Below, one piece after another: positions 46,116 through 55,785 of a stretch of DNA of 64,000 nt. Source of the stretch: Heyndrickxia camelliae (GTDB lineage: Bacteria; Bacillota; Bacilli; Bacillales; Bacillaceae_C); NCBI RefSeq assembly GCF_002844575.1, contig NZ_PIQO01000011.1:62001-126000 (forward strand), in the 5' to 3' direction. The position numbers and the translations under genes are program-made. How positions within the stretch are numbered: the first letter of the stretch is position 1; each line of letters begins with the position of its first letter. The notes beneath the pieces are model-generated. The model was not told where the DNA came from. It saw only the letters and a program-made list of their open reading frames with translations, and ran no database searches.

Positions 46116-47999
46116 TTATTCTTTGCGTGAAGGGTTTTTAATAATAATTCCGTCTCTTTCCAAAAAACGGAGTAAATCACCAAAGATAACACTATCCGAA
46201 TACATTAATTCCTTTTCAACTTTGTCTAAATAAGGCGTACAAAGATTTCTCTTGACCTTTTTACCCGATGATTTATCATAACAACCTTCATCCAAATATG
46301 CATATTTATTGGTCACAAAACTGCCATCACGGAAAACTACTAGATTTTTCTTATTTGTGGAAAACAAGCTTCTTCCGAAATCAATAGTCTCTTTTTTCGG
46401 TTCAACTCCCATAATATCGAGAATCGTTTGTCTAATATCTACCTCTCCCCCTAAAGAATTTATTTGTTTTCCCTTTTCTCCTGGCACATGAATAATAAAT
46501 GGAACTTTTTGAAGCTCTAATTGATCGGTAATGGAAATTTTTGTTCCTAAGACTTTTTCAAGCTCTTTATCATAGCTTTTCGAGATTCCATAGTGATCTC
46601 CATATAAAACAATGATGGAATTTTTGTATAAACCTTCTTTTTTCAATAAATCAAAAAACCTTTTTATAGCTTCATCCTCATATCTTACAGTAGCAAAATA
46701 CCTATGCACTAAATCTGCATTATTTTCATCCATATTTAAAAATTGATCATCCTCGTTTTGAAGCAAGAATGGAAAGTGATTTGTTAATGTTAAAAACTTA
46801 GCATAAAATGGTTGCGGAAGATTTTTTAAATATGGAATAGATTGTTCAAAAAATGGAATATCCTTCAACCCATAATTCACGGAATTTTCTTCTGTCACTT
46901 CATAATCTTTTTTGGCAAAGAAACGATCATATCCTAATGTTTTATACATATTGCCTCTATTCCAAAACGTTTCATCATTACTATGGAAAACAGCGCTATA
47001 ATAATTTTGCTCTTTCAATATTTCTGGAAGTGCATAATAATCATTATGTGGCCGTCTTACAAAAGCAGATCCCCCAGATAAGGGATATAACCCATTGTCA
47101 ATCATAAATTCCGCATCAGATGTTTTTCCTTGGGCTGTCTGATGGTAAAAGTTTGGAAAATAATAGCTGTCTTTTATCAATTTATTTAGAAACGGAGTAA
47201 TCTCTTGTCCATTGATTTTCCGATTCAGAACGAATTGCTGAGTTGATTCCAACGATATCAATATTAAGTTTTTACCGTATGCCTGCCCATGATATTGGGA
47301 TTTTGATAACTTTATATTATTTTCTTTATTCAAATAATCTTCCGCTTTATGAATATCATTGCTCTCAGCAAATGCGGGTTGAACTAGCATTTTTGAATTA
47401 TATAAAATATCAAATACATGGTAATTGAAAGTTCCGATTGTTTTAACGAGCAATTCTCGGTCATAGGTTTTTTTATATAGGTTTGCATCCTCCAACTCCC
47501 CTCCAACCAACACCGCCAAAATCAACATAATACTAATAGCCAGAGAAGTACGATGTTGTTTCTTGGAGATAAGTTTTGATTTATCCACCCATTTGATCGC
47601 GGCAATAATAAGAAGTACAATATCGATAATTAATAACGGGTCAGTCCAGCTTAATAATTCAACAGTGCTTTGACTTAATCCGCCAACATTTTGAAATTGA
47701 AATAAAACCGGTACTGTCACATAATCTATGTAAAATCGATAATATAATATGTTTCCAATAAGAACGCCAGTCATTACTATATACATTATTAACATAAATA
47801 CGATTCTTATTTTTTTTGAAAAGAAAAAACTGATGCCTAATAAAAAAACAACAGAGCCGATTGGATTTACCAATAATAATATTATTTCGGTAAATGATTT
47901 AGCTCGTAAATCAAATTCAAAAAAATAAACAAGTATCGTTTTGATGGTTAATAATGTTATTGCAATGATATAAAAGGTAAACTCATTCCACTTTTTCAT
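46116..47999 (-). CDS. LtaS-family membrane sulfatase-like phosphoglycerol transferase
   Basis: A 627-residue polytopic protein. Five N-terminal membrane helices (about 10-175) are followed by an extracellular sulfatase domain. The catalytic Thr is in QTAQGKTSDAEFMID, metal ligands in LISLESTQQF and VLYGDHYGIS, and GYDRFF is also typical. It polymerises or primes glycerol-phosphate lipoteichoic acid, depending on subfamily (LtaS, YfnI, YqgS, YvgJ). The last part reads SYDKEL and DIRQTILDIMGVE as in LtaS relatives. I cannot place it in one subfamily. The ATG at 47999 has GGGGTG nine bases upstream; the GTG at 48011 is inside that site. Confidence 0.9.
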   Translation of the reverse strand: MKKWNEFTFYIIAITLLTIKTILVYFFEFDLRAKSFTEIILLLVNPIGSVVFLLGISFFFSKKIRIVFMLIMYIVMTGVLIGNILYYRFYIDYVTVPVLFQFQNVGGLSQSTVELLSWTDPLLIIDIVLLIIAAIKWVDKSKLISKKQHRTSLAISIMLILAVLVGGELEDANLYKKTYDRELLVKTIGTFNYHVFDILYNSKMLVQPAFAESNDIHKAEDYLNKENNIKLSKSQYHGQAYGKNLILISLESTQQFVLNRKINGQEITPFLNKLIKDSYYFPNFYHQTAQGKTSDAEFMIDNGLYPLSGGSAFVRRPHNDYYALPEILKEQNYYSAVFHSNDETFWNRGNMYKTLGYDRFFAKKDYEVTEENSVNYGLKDIPFFEQSIPYLKNLPQPFYAKFLTLTNHFPFLLQNEDDQFLNMDENNADLVHRYFATVRYEDEAIKRFFDLLKKEGLYKNSIIVLYGDHYGISKSYDKELEKVLGTKISITDQLELQKVPFIIHVPGEKGKQINSLGGEVDIRQTILDIMGVEPKKETIDFGRSLFSTNKKNLVVFRDGSFVTNKYAYLDEGCYDKSSGKKVKRNLCTPYLDKVEKELMYSDSVIFGDLLRFLERDGIIIKNPSRKE

Positions 48000-48151
48000 T
48001 ACGTATGTCACCCCGCTTTCTTAATAGTAAAAAAATGGAGGCAATATTACAAGAAAAATCATTTTATTTTTTAAATGTTACGAAAATGACTAAACATGTT
48101 ATACTTAAGGAAGATAGGACAGGTAACCTGAAAACGGGAGGTTTAAAATAC

Positions 48152-48466
48152 ATGACCTGGAAAACCTTTATTGCTGGTGCTCTAGCAGGAGCCGTTAGTG
48201 GATACTTATTAAATGAAGCTGTAAAAAAGAACACTTCTCTCTCCAGTGAAACTGTATTAGCAAATGTGAAAAAAGCATTTAAAGAAGAAGGGCCGATAGA
48301 TGGTTCCTGGATACAAATGACAAAAGAAGACTTTGCTAAATATGCCATTAAGACGAAAGTATACCGCGGCGGAATAACTACAAGCCAAAATGGGGAAAGA
48401 AAACAATATGAGTTTATTGCAGATGCATTTACAGGCAGTGTCTTAGATGTTTATCCTATTTCTTAA
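48152..48466 (+). CDS. small membrane-anchored PepSY-like protein
   Basis: A 104-residue protein. An N-terminal membrane helix (TFIAGALAGAVSGYLL, 4-19) is followed by a PepSY-type domain (ETVLANVKKAFKEEGPIDGS, then GERKQYEFIADAFTGSVLDVY). PepSY domains are often protease-inhibitory or metal-related; the role here is unknown. GGGAGG lies before the ATG at 48152. It is divergent from the LtaS-like gene. Confidence 0.82.
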   Translation: MTWKTFIAGALAGAVSGYLLNEAVKKNTSLSSETVLANVKKAFKEEGPIDGSWIQMTKEDFAKYAIKTKVYRGGITTSQNGERKQYEFIADAFTGSVLDVYPIS

Positions 48467-48485
48467 CCCATACATATGAACAATA

Positions 48486-48520
48486 GGGGAGTGGCCTGAT
48501 TACTTTATTGGTCACTCCCC
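48486..48520. terminator. Hairpin between PepSY-like gene and ytnP
   Basis: GGGGAGTGGCC can pair with GGTCACTCCCC around an A/T loop between convergent stops. There is no good U-tract on either strand, so its terminator strength is unclear. Confidence 0.55.
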
Positions 48521-48526
48521 CATATT

Positions 48527-49369
48527 TTAGCGCTCACATTTTAATGCTTCTATAAGCTTTCCTTCTGTATCCCATTTTAATGCCCGATAAATTGCATCGT
48601 GGTAAAAAATGAACCAAGCTCCATCCTGAATAGCTTTGGATATCCATTTTTCTTTTGCAAATATGGAGGTCATTGGATAATCGTCATAAGCTAATACCCA
48701 TAGTGGATTTTGATGTGCATGGGTCGGCATTATATCAGCCATATGTATTGCTTTTTCGCCGTTGCTTTCTATTAAGATAATAGAGTGGCCATCACTATGA
48801 CCACCTGTATGAATCATTCTAAGTGCCCCTTCAATAAACACTTCCTTTTCAAACGTAATGACTTGTGATTCAATTGTTTCCCAGTTTTCTTTCCAATATG
48901 TACTTTTCGATCGAATATTCGGAGCCCTCATCTCATCCCATTCTGTTTTGGAAGTATAAATTACAGCATTAGGGAAGACAGAAATATATCCATCATTAAC
49001 CGGTTTTGTTAAGCCGCATGCATGATCGAAATGCAAATGAGTCATACATATAATATCGATATCTTCCGGAGCAATCCCTAATTCCTGTAAAGATTCTTCG
49101 ATTTTAGATTCTTCTGTCACCCCAAAATTTCGTTTCTGCTTCTCCGATAATTTCCCGTTTCCAATTCCGGATTCTATTAATATATTTTTCCCATTAACCT
49201 GCAAAAATATCGGATCCGTCAATAATGGGATTTGATTGTTTTCATTAACTGGATACTTACTTGACCACAATGGCTTCGGAACAACACCGAACATCGCTCC
49301 TCCATCTAAATGGGTAATCCCGCCATTTAACCATTTTAATGTAATATCTCCTATTGTTAGCGTTTGCAT
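48527..49369 (-). CDS. ytnP: metallo-beta-lactamase-fold hydrolase YtnP
   Basis: A 280-residue MBL-fold hydrolase. The zinc motif HLHFDHACG is near residue 112, further ligand [10 protein letters not shown] near 188 and ADIMPTHAH near 213. B. subtilis YtnP is a quorum-quenching lactonase active on acyl-homoserine lactones and on a Streptomyces signalling factor; the same role is likely here from similarity and position. GGGAGGATAAA precedes the ATG. Confidence 0.9.
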   Translation of the reverse strand: MQTLTIGDITLKWLNGGITHLDGGAMFGVVPKPLWSSKYPVNENNQIPLLTDPIFLQVNGKNILIESGIGNGKLSEKQKRNFGVTEESKIEESLQELGIAPEDIDIICMTHLHFDHACGLTKPVNDGYISVFPNAVIYTSKTEWDEMRAPNIRSKSTYWKENWETIESQVITFEKEVFIEGALRMIHTGGHSDGHSIILIESNGEKAIHMADIMPTHAHQNPLWVLAYDDYPMTSIFAKEKWISKAIQDGAWFIFYHDAIYRALKWDTEGKLIEALKCER

Positions 49370-49410
49370 TTTTATCCTCCCTCTCCTCTTATCCTTTTTA
49401 TTTTAACACA

Positions 49411-49447
49411 AAAAAAATACTCTCTACCAATACATTAGGCAGAGAGC
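49411..49447 (-). terminator. Terminator of trmB
   Basis: CTCTCTACC (49420-49428) pairs with GGCAGAGAG (49439-49447) with one mismatch; ATTTTTTTTGTG follows on the minus strand. Confidence 0.85.
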
Positions 49448-49455
49448 ATATCCTT

Positions 49456-50100
49456 TTATTTTGTTTGATATTGTACTTCACAGCGATAAATACGCTGTCC
49501 ACGAGCAGAAAATTTTTCCTCATATTCAGTCATGATATTATTTTCAAAATCACTGTTGTGTAGATCTAAACTAACAAATTTTAACAATAGACCATATTCA
49601 GAAAAACTTTTTAAAGAATATTCAAACAGTCCTTGATTATCTGTCTTAAAATGAATTTCTCCATTATCAACCAAAATATCCTCATATAATTTTAGAAAGG
49701 TCTTATATGTTAATCGACGTTTTTCATGTCGGTTTTTTGGCCAAGGATCGGAAAAATTTAGATATACTCTTTCCACGTCATCCTTTGCAAAATAATTCCT
49801 TAGATTTGTACCGTCTACATTTAGGAGTTTTAAATTAGGAAGTGGTTCTTCCAATAATTTTTCTAGTGCAGAGACAATTACACTATCCTGCATTTCAATT
49901 CCAATATAATTAACATCTGGATTTGCCTTTGCCATTCCATATATAAATTGCCCCTTCCCTGTTCCAACTTCAATATGGAGTGGAAGATCGTTTTGAAATA
50001 TTTCTTTCCATTTACCTTTATAGGCTTCAGGAGTTTGAACTACAAAATCTGGGTATTGCAAAAGTTTCTCCTTTGCCCATGGCTTATGTCTTAGACGCAC
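49456..50100 (-). CDS. trmB: tRNA (guanine-N7)-methyltransferase
   Basis: Methylates G46 in the variable loop of tRNAs. The 214-residue protein has the SAM site [20 protein letters not shown], the YIGIE box, and the TrmB signature [20 protein letters not shown] plus HFKTDN. The GTG at 50100 matches the family start (R-L-R-H-K-P-W), with AGAGGTG six bases upstream; the longer GTG at 50109 lies within that site. Confidence 0.96.
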   Translation of the reverse strand: MRLRHKPWAKEKLLQYPDFVVQTPEAYKGKWKEIFQNDLPLHIEVGTGKGQFIYGMAKANPDVNYIGIEMQDSVIVSALEKLLEEPLPNLKLLNVDGTNLRNYFAKDDVERVYLNFSDPWPKNRHEKRRLTYKTFLKLYEDILVDNGEIHFKTDNQGLFEYSLKSFSEYGLLLKFVSLDLHNSDFENNIMTEYEEKFSARGQRIYRCEVQYQTK

Positions 50101-50260
50101 AATAAACACCTCTTATCCATTCATTAGTTTATATGCTTTTCTTTGAATAAAGTCTTTAAGAAATCGCAAACTATCTATATCACAATAAAGAAACTGGCAA
50201 AATCGCCAGTTTCATTTGATTCATGTTTCACCCAAAATTACGAAAGGAATGTATAAAAAC

Positions 50261-50539
50261 ATGCCTCTTAGCCATCATGACCAATTGATACTATTAAAAG
50301 ATATTTTAACAAACCATCAGACCGATTGCTGCGGGTCGATTGCAGAATGTGAACAAGTAGAAAGATTGGTAAAATCGCTTTTAGTGAATCCTAGTATAAA
50401 TGATCAAATAAAGCCGACATTAGAACAAGTATATTTCTACAGTCAAAATGGAATAAATACACCAAACTTGGACGAGCATATTTTATCCAATCAAACCAAT
50501 CTTTCACAATGGGTTGAGGATATGGAATCCTATTCGTAG
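50261..50539 (+). CDS. ytzH: YtzH-like protein
   Basis: A 92-residue cytosolic protein with the YtzH family start (LSHHDQLILLKDILTNHQTD) and a short Cys pair (DCCGS). It is predicted all-helical, function unknown. I start at the ATG at 50261 because AAAGGAATG lies upstream; the earlier ATG at 50249 overlaps that site. Its end overlaps the convergent ytmP by ten bases. Confidence 0.85.
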   Translation: MPLSHHDQLILLKDILTNHQTDCCGSIAECEQVERLVKSLLVNPSINDQIKPTLEQVYFYSQNGINTPNLDEHILSNQTNLSQWVEDMESYS

Positions 50540-51321
50540 TTTTTATTTATTTCCTGCAAAAATTGAATCCAATAGTCCATTTCTGGATAACGTTGTTTGT
50601 CTTTATGCCATTGGATAGAGAGTAATGTTTGCCTTACTACATACCATCTCATCCGAAGCAATAAATTATCGGTTAACAATAAACCATACTGTTCAAGCCA
50701 CCCTGACCAATTTTCACGGGGAATATATAAATACAAGAGCATGCCAATATCTAATGCAGGGTCGGCTATAACAGGGCCGTCCCAATCTATTAAATATAAT
50801 TGATTGTCCTCGGAAAGCAGCCAATTATTATGGTTTATATCGCTATGACACACAACAAATTTGTCGTTCTCTATATTTTTCACTTCCGCTTTAAGAAAGG
50901 TAAATGCGGACGTGATATCGGGCATTTGCCGCATTTCTTTATCCATGCTGATTTCTAATTCTAATAACATCTTTTCAGGTTTGAACGAAACTTTTCCCAG
51001 CCTCTCTAACATCGAAACTAATGGAGCAGAATCATGTATTTTTTTTAAAAGCTTCGCAACACGCTCTTGGCCCATTTCCTCAGGCTTTAGCTCTCTGCCG
51101 GCCATCCACTGCTGTGCAGTAATGACATCTCCGTTTTCCATCCTTTTTGTCCAAACAAGCTTTGGAACAATTCCTTCTGCAGAAAGTACTGCTAAAAAGG
51201 GAGATGAATTTCTTTTTAAAAATAATTTTTGTTCCTCATATTTGGCAAAGAATGCTTCTCCTGTTGCCCCCCCAGCCGGTAGTATCTCCCAGCCCTGACC
51301 AAGTATGTGTTCCAACTTCAT
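50530..51321 (-). CDS. ytmP: choline/thiamine-kinase-like phosphotransferase YtmP
   Basis: A 263-residue aminoglycoside-phosphotransferase-fold kinase. The catalytic Brenner loop VCHSDINHNNWLL (H-x-D-x-x-x-x-N) and the metal motif LIDWDGPVIADPALDIG are clear. The N-terminal lobe has a glycine-rich loop PAGGATGEAFFA. The small-molecule substrate is unknown. It is conserved near trmB and ytzH in Bacillus. Confidence 0.9.
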   Translation of the reverse strand: MKLEHILGQGWEILPAGGATGEAFFAKYEEQKLFLKRNSSPFLAVLSAEGIVPKLVWTKRMENGDVITAQQWMAGRELKPEEMGQERVAKLLKKIHDSAPLVSMLERLGKVSFKPEKMLLELEISMDKEMRQMPDITSAFTFLKAEVKNIENDKFVVCHSDINHNNWLLSEDNQLYLIDWDGPVIADPALDIGMLLYLYIPRENWSGWLEQYGLLLTDNLLLRMRWYVVRQTLLSIQWHKDKQRYPEMDYWIQFLQEINKNYE

Positions 51322-51469
51322 TCACCTTCAGTTTCACTCGCATGTTTCATGCATACGACTCGTCTCAAAACTATATTATATACTAAAATGATTTAAAAAC
51401 CTATATGGACATCATTTTCGATTATCAATTCCATATAGTTGTTCCCAATCATTTATCGGTAACTATGAT

Positions 51470-51527
51470 AAACAAAGAAAAAAAGACAGCTATTGGAAAC
51501 AAGAATAGACAACAATAGCCATCTTTT
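51470..51527 (-). terminator. Terminator of the NERD-like gene
   Basis: AAAAGACAGCTATTG (51481-51495) pairs with CAATAGCCATCTTTT (51513-51527) with one bulge; TTTTTTTCTTTG follows on the minus strand. Confidence 0.8.
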
Positions 51528-51589
51528 AATAAATTTTATCGCTTTTTAACATTTTTCGTCAAGGTGAAATTTAGTATTTCCTGTATTTT

Positions 51590-52552
51590 TCATCGAAAAC
51601 TTTCTTCTTCACAAACGCCCGTATTTTCTTCTTCCCATTCTAATCTTCTAAAACTTGCAGTTTGGCAATAATCTAAAAGTGTTTTTGCGGCTTTTAATTG
51701 CATGTGTTTCAAAGGAGCATGGGTATGTCTCATCTGTTCGAACCATTTAGGATATGCTCTTTTTTCTAATATGGAAAGATCATATGGTTTTTCTTTAAAA
51801 TCAATATATCCATTTCTGCAAATAATCGCTTTTTTTATTGGGAGGTCTACATGGTGGTGTAAAAAAATTTGTTGTACAATTTTTGACATTCTATTTAAAG
51901 AAATCATTGGGTTTAATACTTTTTTCTCCTTTTGATTCGACCTCTTCAGCCAAAATCGATCATTGGAGCCTAAAAATACTGCATCCTTTTCTTCTTCAAG
52001 AAAAGTAAGACACCATACCTCCATCGGTGCTATAAATATTATTTCCATTTCAATCGGTGCCTTTTTTAAAAGTAAAATTGGCTCGTACAAAAGCAGACCA
52101 TTATCTGGAAATCTCTGTAAAAAAGTTCGCAATCTTTCGTCATAATAGTATTTAGGGTGTACGTCTGACTGTTCATAGATAGTTGAGCTAGCCCATTTTA
52201 ATTGAAAGCTGTAGAGTTGATCTAAATATAATTGCTTTAAATCCACTTCTGTTTCAGGTTTATAGGACAGAAGTGGAGCAAACGAAAGGGTAGTATCTAC
52301 CTTTTCTTCCGTTTTATTTTCAACCTCTGTTTTATCCTCCTTTTTAAATATTTTTGCCATTTTGTTCAATATACCAGTTTTATTTTCCTCTATCTCTTCC
52401 CATTCTTGAGAGAACTCCAGAGAATTTGTTTCCCATGCTTCTTTCAATTTTTCCCATTGTTGTTTTTTTAAACGCAAATATTGGGTTGGATATCGGTAAA
52501 CATCCTGCTCATATCGAGAAACATAATCCTGCAGTTTAATTAATTGCGCCAA
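51590..52552 (-). CDS. conserved Bacillus protein, NERD-domain-like
   Basis: A 320-residue protein that I recognise only as a conserved Bacillus family. The N-terminus AQLIKLQDYVSRYEQDVYRY is typical of it. The middle (about 100-280) has segments resembling a nuclease-related NERD domain (PMEVWCLTFLEEEKDAVFLG, SLNRMSKIVQQIF), but I see no clear catalytic D-ExK. The linker around residues 50-95 is Glu/Lys-rich. The TTG at 52552 is preferred, with AAGGAG eight bases upstream; the GTG at 52561 overlaps that site. It lies 25 bases after thpR and probably shares its transcript. Function unknown. Confidence 0.65.
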   Translation of the reverse strand: MAQLIKLQDYVSRYEQDVYRYPTQYLRLKKQQWEKLKEAWETNSLEFSQEWEEIEENKTGILNKMAKIFKKEDKTEVENKTEEKVDTTLSFAPLLSYKPETEVDLKQLYLDQLYSFQLKWASSTIYEQSDVHPKYYYDERLRTFLQRFPDNGLLLYEPILLLKKAPIEMEIIFIAPMEVWCLTFLEEEKDAVFLGSNDRFWLKRSNQKEKKVLNPMISLNRMSKIVQQIFLHHHVDLPIKKAIICRNGYIDFKEKPYDLSILEKRAYPKWFEQMRHTHAPLKHMQLKAAKTLLDYCQTASFRRLEWEEENTGVCEEESFR

Positions 52553-52577
52553 CCAACTCACTCCTTCCTCATGTCCG

Positions 52578-53132
52578 CTAACATAATAAATATGTTTTCT
52601 TTATTACATATTTAGGGGTCTTATTTAGATGGGTTTCATATAACACAACATGCTTTGCCGTAAATATAATCTCTTCCAGTGCAAATGGTTTTAAGGCTTC
52701 TAGTGAAAACCGATCCTTTCCTTCCCAATTTCTTGCCAGAGTAATATGTGGTGCAAAATGTCTAGGATCCAGTTTAAAACCTGCCTTTGTACAAGAATCA
52801 TACACTAACTTCCTGATATCTGTAAGTTGTTGTGACTCTTTCGTATTGGCCCAAAAGATTCTTGGCGAATCCTGACGTCCGAATACCCCTAGCTTATGTA
52901 ACGCTAATTCAAACCCCTCAGAGTGACTTAACACATCTTTTACGTACATATCTGCTTTTTCAAGCTGCTCTTCTTGCGCATGACCCAAAAAGGCTAATGT
53001 TATGTGGTAATCCTCATGATGGACCCATTTCTTAAAAGGAAATTCCATCTTTATTTGTTCACACTTCTCATGAAGATACGATTTAATATGCTGTGGCAAT
53101 AGTAATGCAAAAAAATAATGATGTCCTTCCAT
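52578..53132 (-). CDS. thpR: RNA 2',3'-cyclic phosphodiesterase (ThpR/YtlP)
   Basis: A 184-residue two-histidine (2H) phosphoesterase that opens 2',3'-cyclic phosphate RNA ends. Both catalytic motifs are present: HITLAFLG near residue 43 and HITLARNW near residue 129. The N-terminus HYFFALLLP is typical of the ThpR/LigT family. AGAGGT lies before the ATG. In the Bacillus family this is YtlP. Confidence 0.93.
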   Translation of the reverse strand: MEGHHYFFALLLPQHIKSYLHEKCEQIKMEFPFKKWVHHEDYHITLAFLGHAQEEQLEKADMYVKDVLSHSEGFELALHKLGVFGRQDSPRIFWANTKESQQLTDIRKLVYDSCTKAGFKLDPRHFAPHITLARNWEGKDRFSLEALKPFALEEIIFTAKHVVLYETHLNKTPKYVIKKTYLLC

Positions 53133-53288
53133 TTGGTATACCTCTTTCGTTTGTCATTTTCACAAAATTTATTGTAACAAAATTCTTATCATAAGACATA
53201 TTTCGCTCTTTATTTACATATAGTGATTTCAGGTTTATTTGTTAGTGTAATTCATTTACTTGAAATCATGTATAAGGAGTGCATATCC

Positions 53289-53432
53289 ATGAAAATCGGT
53301 GATATAGTTTACTATAAAGGAGAGAAATGTGAAATTGTTTACTTGTATGAAAGCGGCTATTGTGAGATCAAACAACCTTACAGACTACAAATCCAATTAG
53401 TATCACGATCAGAGCTCGAAAAAATAGATTGA
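53289..53432 (+). CDS. 47-residue conserved-looking small protein
   Basis: The frame encodes MKIGDIVYYKGEKCEIVYLY followed by a beta-rich stretch and ELEKID, in the style of a single small SH3/KOW-like barrel. AAGGAGTG lies seven bases before the ATG at 53289. It is divergent from thpR and convergent with dat, with a shared terminator. I do not recognise a named gene; function unknown. Confidence 0.75.
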   Translation: MKIGDIVYYKGEKCEIVYLYESGYCEIKQPYRLQIQLVSRSELEKID

Positions 53433-53464
53433 AAAGAAACCCGCCATTTGACGGGTTTCTTTCC
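53431..53464. terminator. Bidirectional terminator small gene / dat
   Basis: GAAACCCG (53436-53443) pairs with CGGGTTTC (53452-53459); T tract on the plus side, TTTTC on the minus side. It overlaps the approaches of two convergent genes. Confidence 0.82.
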
Positions 53465-53465
53465 T

Positions 53466-54329
53466 TTAACGAAAAACAATATTTTTACATTCCTTTTGAA
53501 TCTCTTCCATGAAATATTGTTGCAATTGTTTTGTCCATTCTCCTGGAATTCCATGGCCAATCTTATTGCCATCAAGTTGAACAATCGGCATAATTTCTGA
53601 TGTCGTACTCGAGATAAAAACCTCATCAGCATTTACAAGATCATCCACTGTAAAAGCCTCTTCCTTAACTGGAATTTGTTTGCTTTTACAGATTTTTAGA
53701 ATTACTTGCCTTGTTATACCATTTAATATTAAATTGACCGCTGGATGGGTTATTAGAATACCATTCTTAATCATAAACACATTAGAAGATGAGCCTTCTG
53801 TCACGATGCCTTCACGGTGCTGAATGGCTTCAAAGCAGCCTGATTCGGCGGCTTTTTGTTTTGCCATTATATTTCCTAGTAAGTTTAAACTTTTAATATC
53901 ACATCTTAACCAGCGAATATCTTCCACAAGCAAACCTTTAGCGCCTTCCTTCATTAACGCTTCTGGCCGCTCCATTGATTTTGTGTAAGCAACAAGCACA
54001 GGTTCTACAGCAGGTGTCGGAAAACCATGCTGGCGAGGAGAAACTCCCCTTGTAATCTGTAAATAAATAATACCTGTCTGCAATTGGTTTTCTTCCACTA
54101 ATTCTTCTAGCTTTTTGCAAAGAAATTCCTTTTCAAAAGGAATCTTCAACCCTATCTTTTCAGCACTTTCATATAAACGTTGGATATGTTCGTTTTTGGT
54201 AAATAGGCCTCCATTATACACACGAATAACTTCGTATATTCCATCGCCAAATTGATAACCGCGATCTTCTATGTCTACTTTTACATTTTCCCTTTCAACA
54301 AGTTCTCCATTATAAATAACTTTTCCCAT
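53466..54329 (-). CDS. dat: D-alanine aminotransferase
   Basis: Fold-type IV PLP aminotransferase that interconverts D-Ala and D-Glu for peptidoglycan. The 287-residue length is typical. PLP lysine is Lys146 in RCDIKSLNLLGN; also DRGYQFGDGIYEVIRVYNGG near the start and EGSSSNVFMIKNG. The ATG at 54329 has AGAGG five bases upstream. It follows pepV by 25 bases and is probably in the same transcript. Confidence 0.95.
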   Translation of the reverse strand: MGKVIYNGELVERENVKVDIEDRGYQFGDGIYEVIRVYNGGLFTKNEHIQRLYESAEKIGLKIPFEKEFLCKKLEELVEENQLQTGIIYLQITRGVSPRQHGFPTPAVEPVLVAYTKSMERPEALMKEGAKGLLVEDIRWLRCDIKSLNLLGNIMAKQKAAESGCFEAIQHREGIVTEGSSSNVFMIKNGILITHPAVNLILNGITRQVILKICKSKQIPVKEEAFTVDDLVNADEVFISSTTSEIMPIVQLDGNKIGHGIPGEWTKQLQQYFMEEIQKECKNIVFR

Positions 54330-54354
54330 AAAATCCTCTCCCTTTTTTTTGATA

Positions 54355-55785
54355 TTAATCTGCTTTTTTACCTGCAAGCTCATAAATGGCTTGAGCATAA
54401 ATGGCTGTAGCTTTTACTAAATCTTCAATAAACATATATTCATCCTTTTGGTGCATTACATCTGGTCTTCCTGGAAACAGAGCACCGAAAGCAACACCTG
54501 ATTTTAATGAACGAGCATATGTACCACCGCCAATAGCCAGCAATTCTGCTTTCTCTCCCGTTTGTTCTTCATAAACTTTCTTTAAAGTGAGAATCAATTC
54601 ATCATTCTCATCTACATGATGAGGCTTTGAATCTGAAAAATGCTGAATAGTAAAGCCTTCTTTTTCCAGATATTTTTCCATATTGCTCTTCCCTTGTTCC
54701 ATATCAAATGTAACAGGATATCTCATATTAAGACCAAAGCTGCCTCCGACTGCCTTATCATAATCAATTTTCCCAACATTTATAGTAAGATCACCTGTAA
54801 TCTCATCCTTATATTGAATGCCAAACCCTTCTCCACGAGATTTTTCAAATAAATAATTTGTTGCAAATTGAATAAATGCTTCCCCTTGCTGATCAAGCGA
54901 AACATTTGATAAAAACGACGCTAAAATTAAACCGGCGTTCTTTCCATTTCTAGGTTCCATTCCATGTGCAGATACTCCCTCTAATTCCAAGATGAGCTCC
55001 CCTGATTCGACATAATACTTTCCATTTAGCTTAGTTTTTTGAAGATAATCATTGTAATTCTGTAAGATTTCCGTTTGTTCTTTTTCAACTAATAGTTTTG
55101 CTTGTGCGAAATCTGGTACCATGTTATATCTTCTTCCTGAATGGAAGGAAAGTAATTGTACTTTATTGTGCTCATCGTTAGAATGACCTTCGCTTACATT
55201 TTGCACAATATCAAAATCCGCGATTCCCTTTTCGGCATAAATGATAGGAAAATCTGCATCAGGTGCAAATCCCATATTCGGCATTTCTTCGTGCTTAAAA
55301 TAATGATCGACACAGCGCCAATCACTCTCTTCATCTGTGCCAATAATCATGCGAACACGCTTTTCCAAAGGAATTCCTAGTTCTTTTACGATTTTCATTG
55401 CATAGTATGCAGCCATAGTGGGGCCTTTATCATCGCTAGATCCACGTGCATAAATCTTGTCATCTTTTACAATTCCTCCATATGGATCCACGGTCCACCC
55501 ATCTCCTTCTGGGACAACGTCCACATGACAAAGGATTCCAACTAGTTCACTGCCTGTTCCCATTTCTAAATGGCCTGCAAGGTTTCCAACATTCTTTGGG
55601 GTGAAGCCATCCTTCTTACCTAAATCCAATAAGTATTGCAGCGCTTCCTTTACACCTACCCCTAAAGGTGCATCTTCTGTTGCATTTTCCTCATCGAGCA
55701 CACTTCTAATTTGTAAAAGTCCTTGTAAATCCTTAATTAGATCATCTTTTCTCTTTATTACTTCGTCCATCCATTGAATTGACAT
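54355..55785 (-). CDS. pepV: M20-family dipeptidase PepV
   Basis: A 476-residue two-zinc dipeptidase (B. subtilis YtjP) that cleaves dipeptides with a broad range. Motifs: VGILCHVDVVPEGDGW with zinc His/Asp, ARGSSDDKGPTMAAY, GTDEESDW with catalytic Glu, and GGGTYARSL. AAAGGAGATAG precedes the ATG. It lies upstream of dat in the same direction, so dipeptide-derived D-amino-acid supply could be linked (inference). Confidence 0.95.
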   Translation of the reverse strand: MSIQWMDEVIKRKDDLIKDLQGLLQIRSVLDEENATEDAPLGVGVKEALQYLLDLGKKDGFTPKNVGNLAGHLEMGTGSELVGILCHVDVVPEGDGWTVDPYGGIVKDDKIYARGSSDDKGPTMAAYYAMKIVKELGIPLEKRVRMIIGTDEESDWRCVDHYFKHEEMPNMGFAPDADFPIIYAEKGIADFDIVQNVSEGHSNDEHNKVQLLSFHSGRRYNMVPDFAQAKLLVEKEQTEILQNYNDYLQKTKLNGKYYVESGELILELEGVSAHGMEPRNGKNAGLILASFLSNVSLDQQGEAFIQFATNYLFEKSRGEGFGIQYKDEITGDLTINVGKIDYDKAVGGSFGLNMRYPVTFDMEQGKSNMEKYLEKEGFTIQHFSDSKPHHVDENDELILTLKKVYEEQTGEKAELLAIGGGTYARSLKSGVAFGALFPGRPDVMHQKDEYMFIEDLVKATAIYAQAIYELAGKKAD

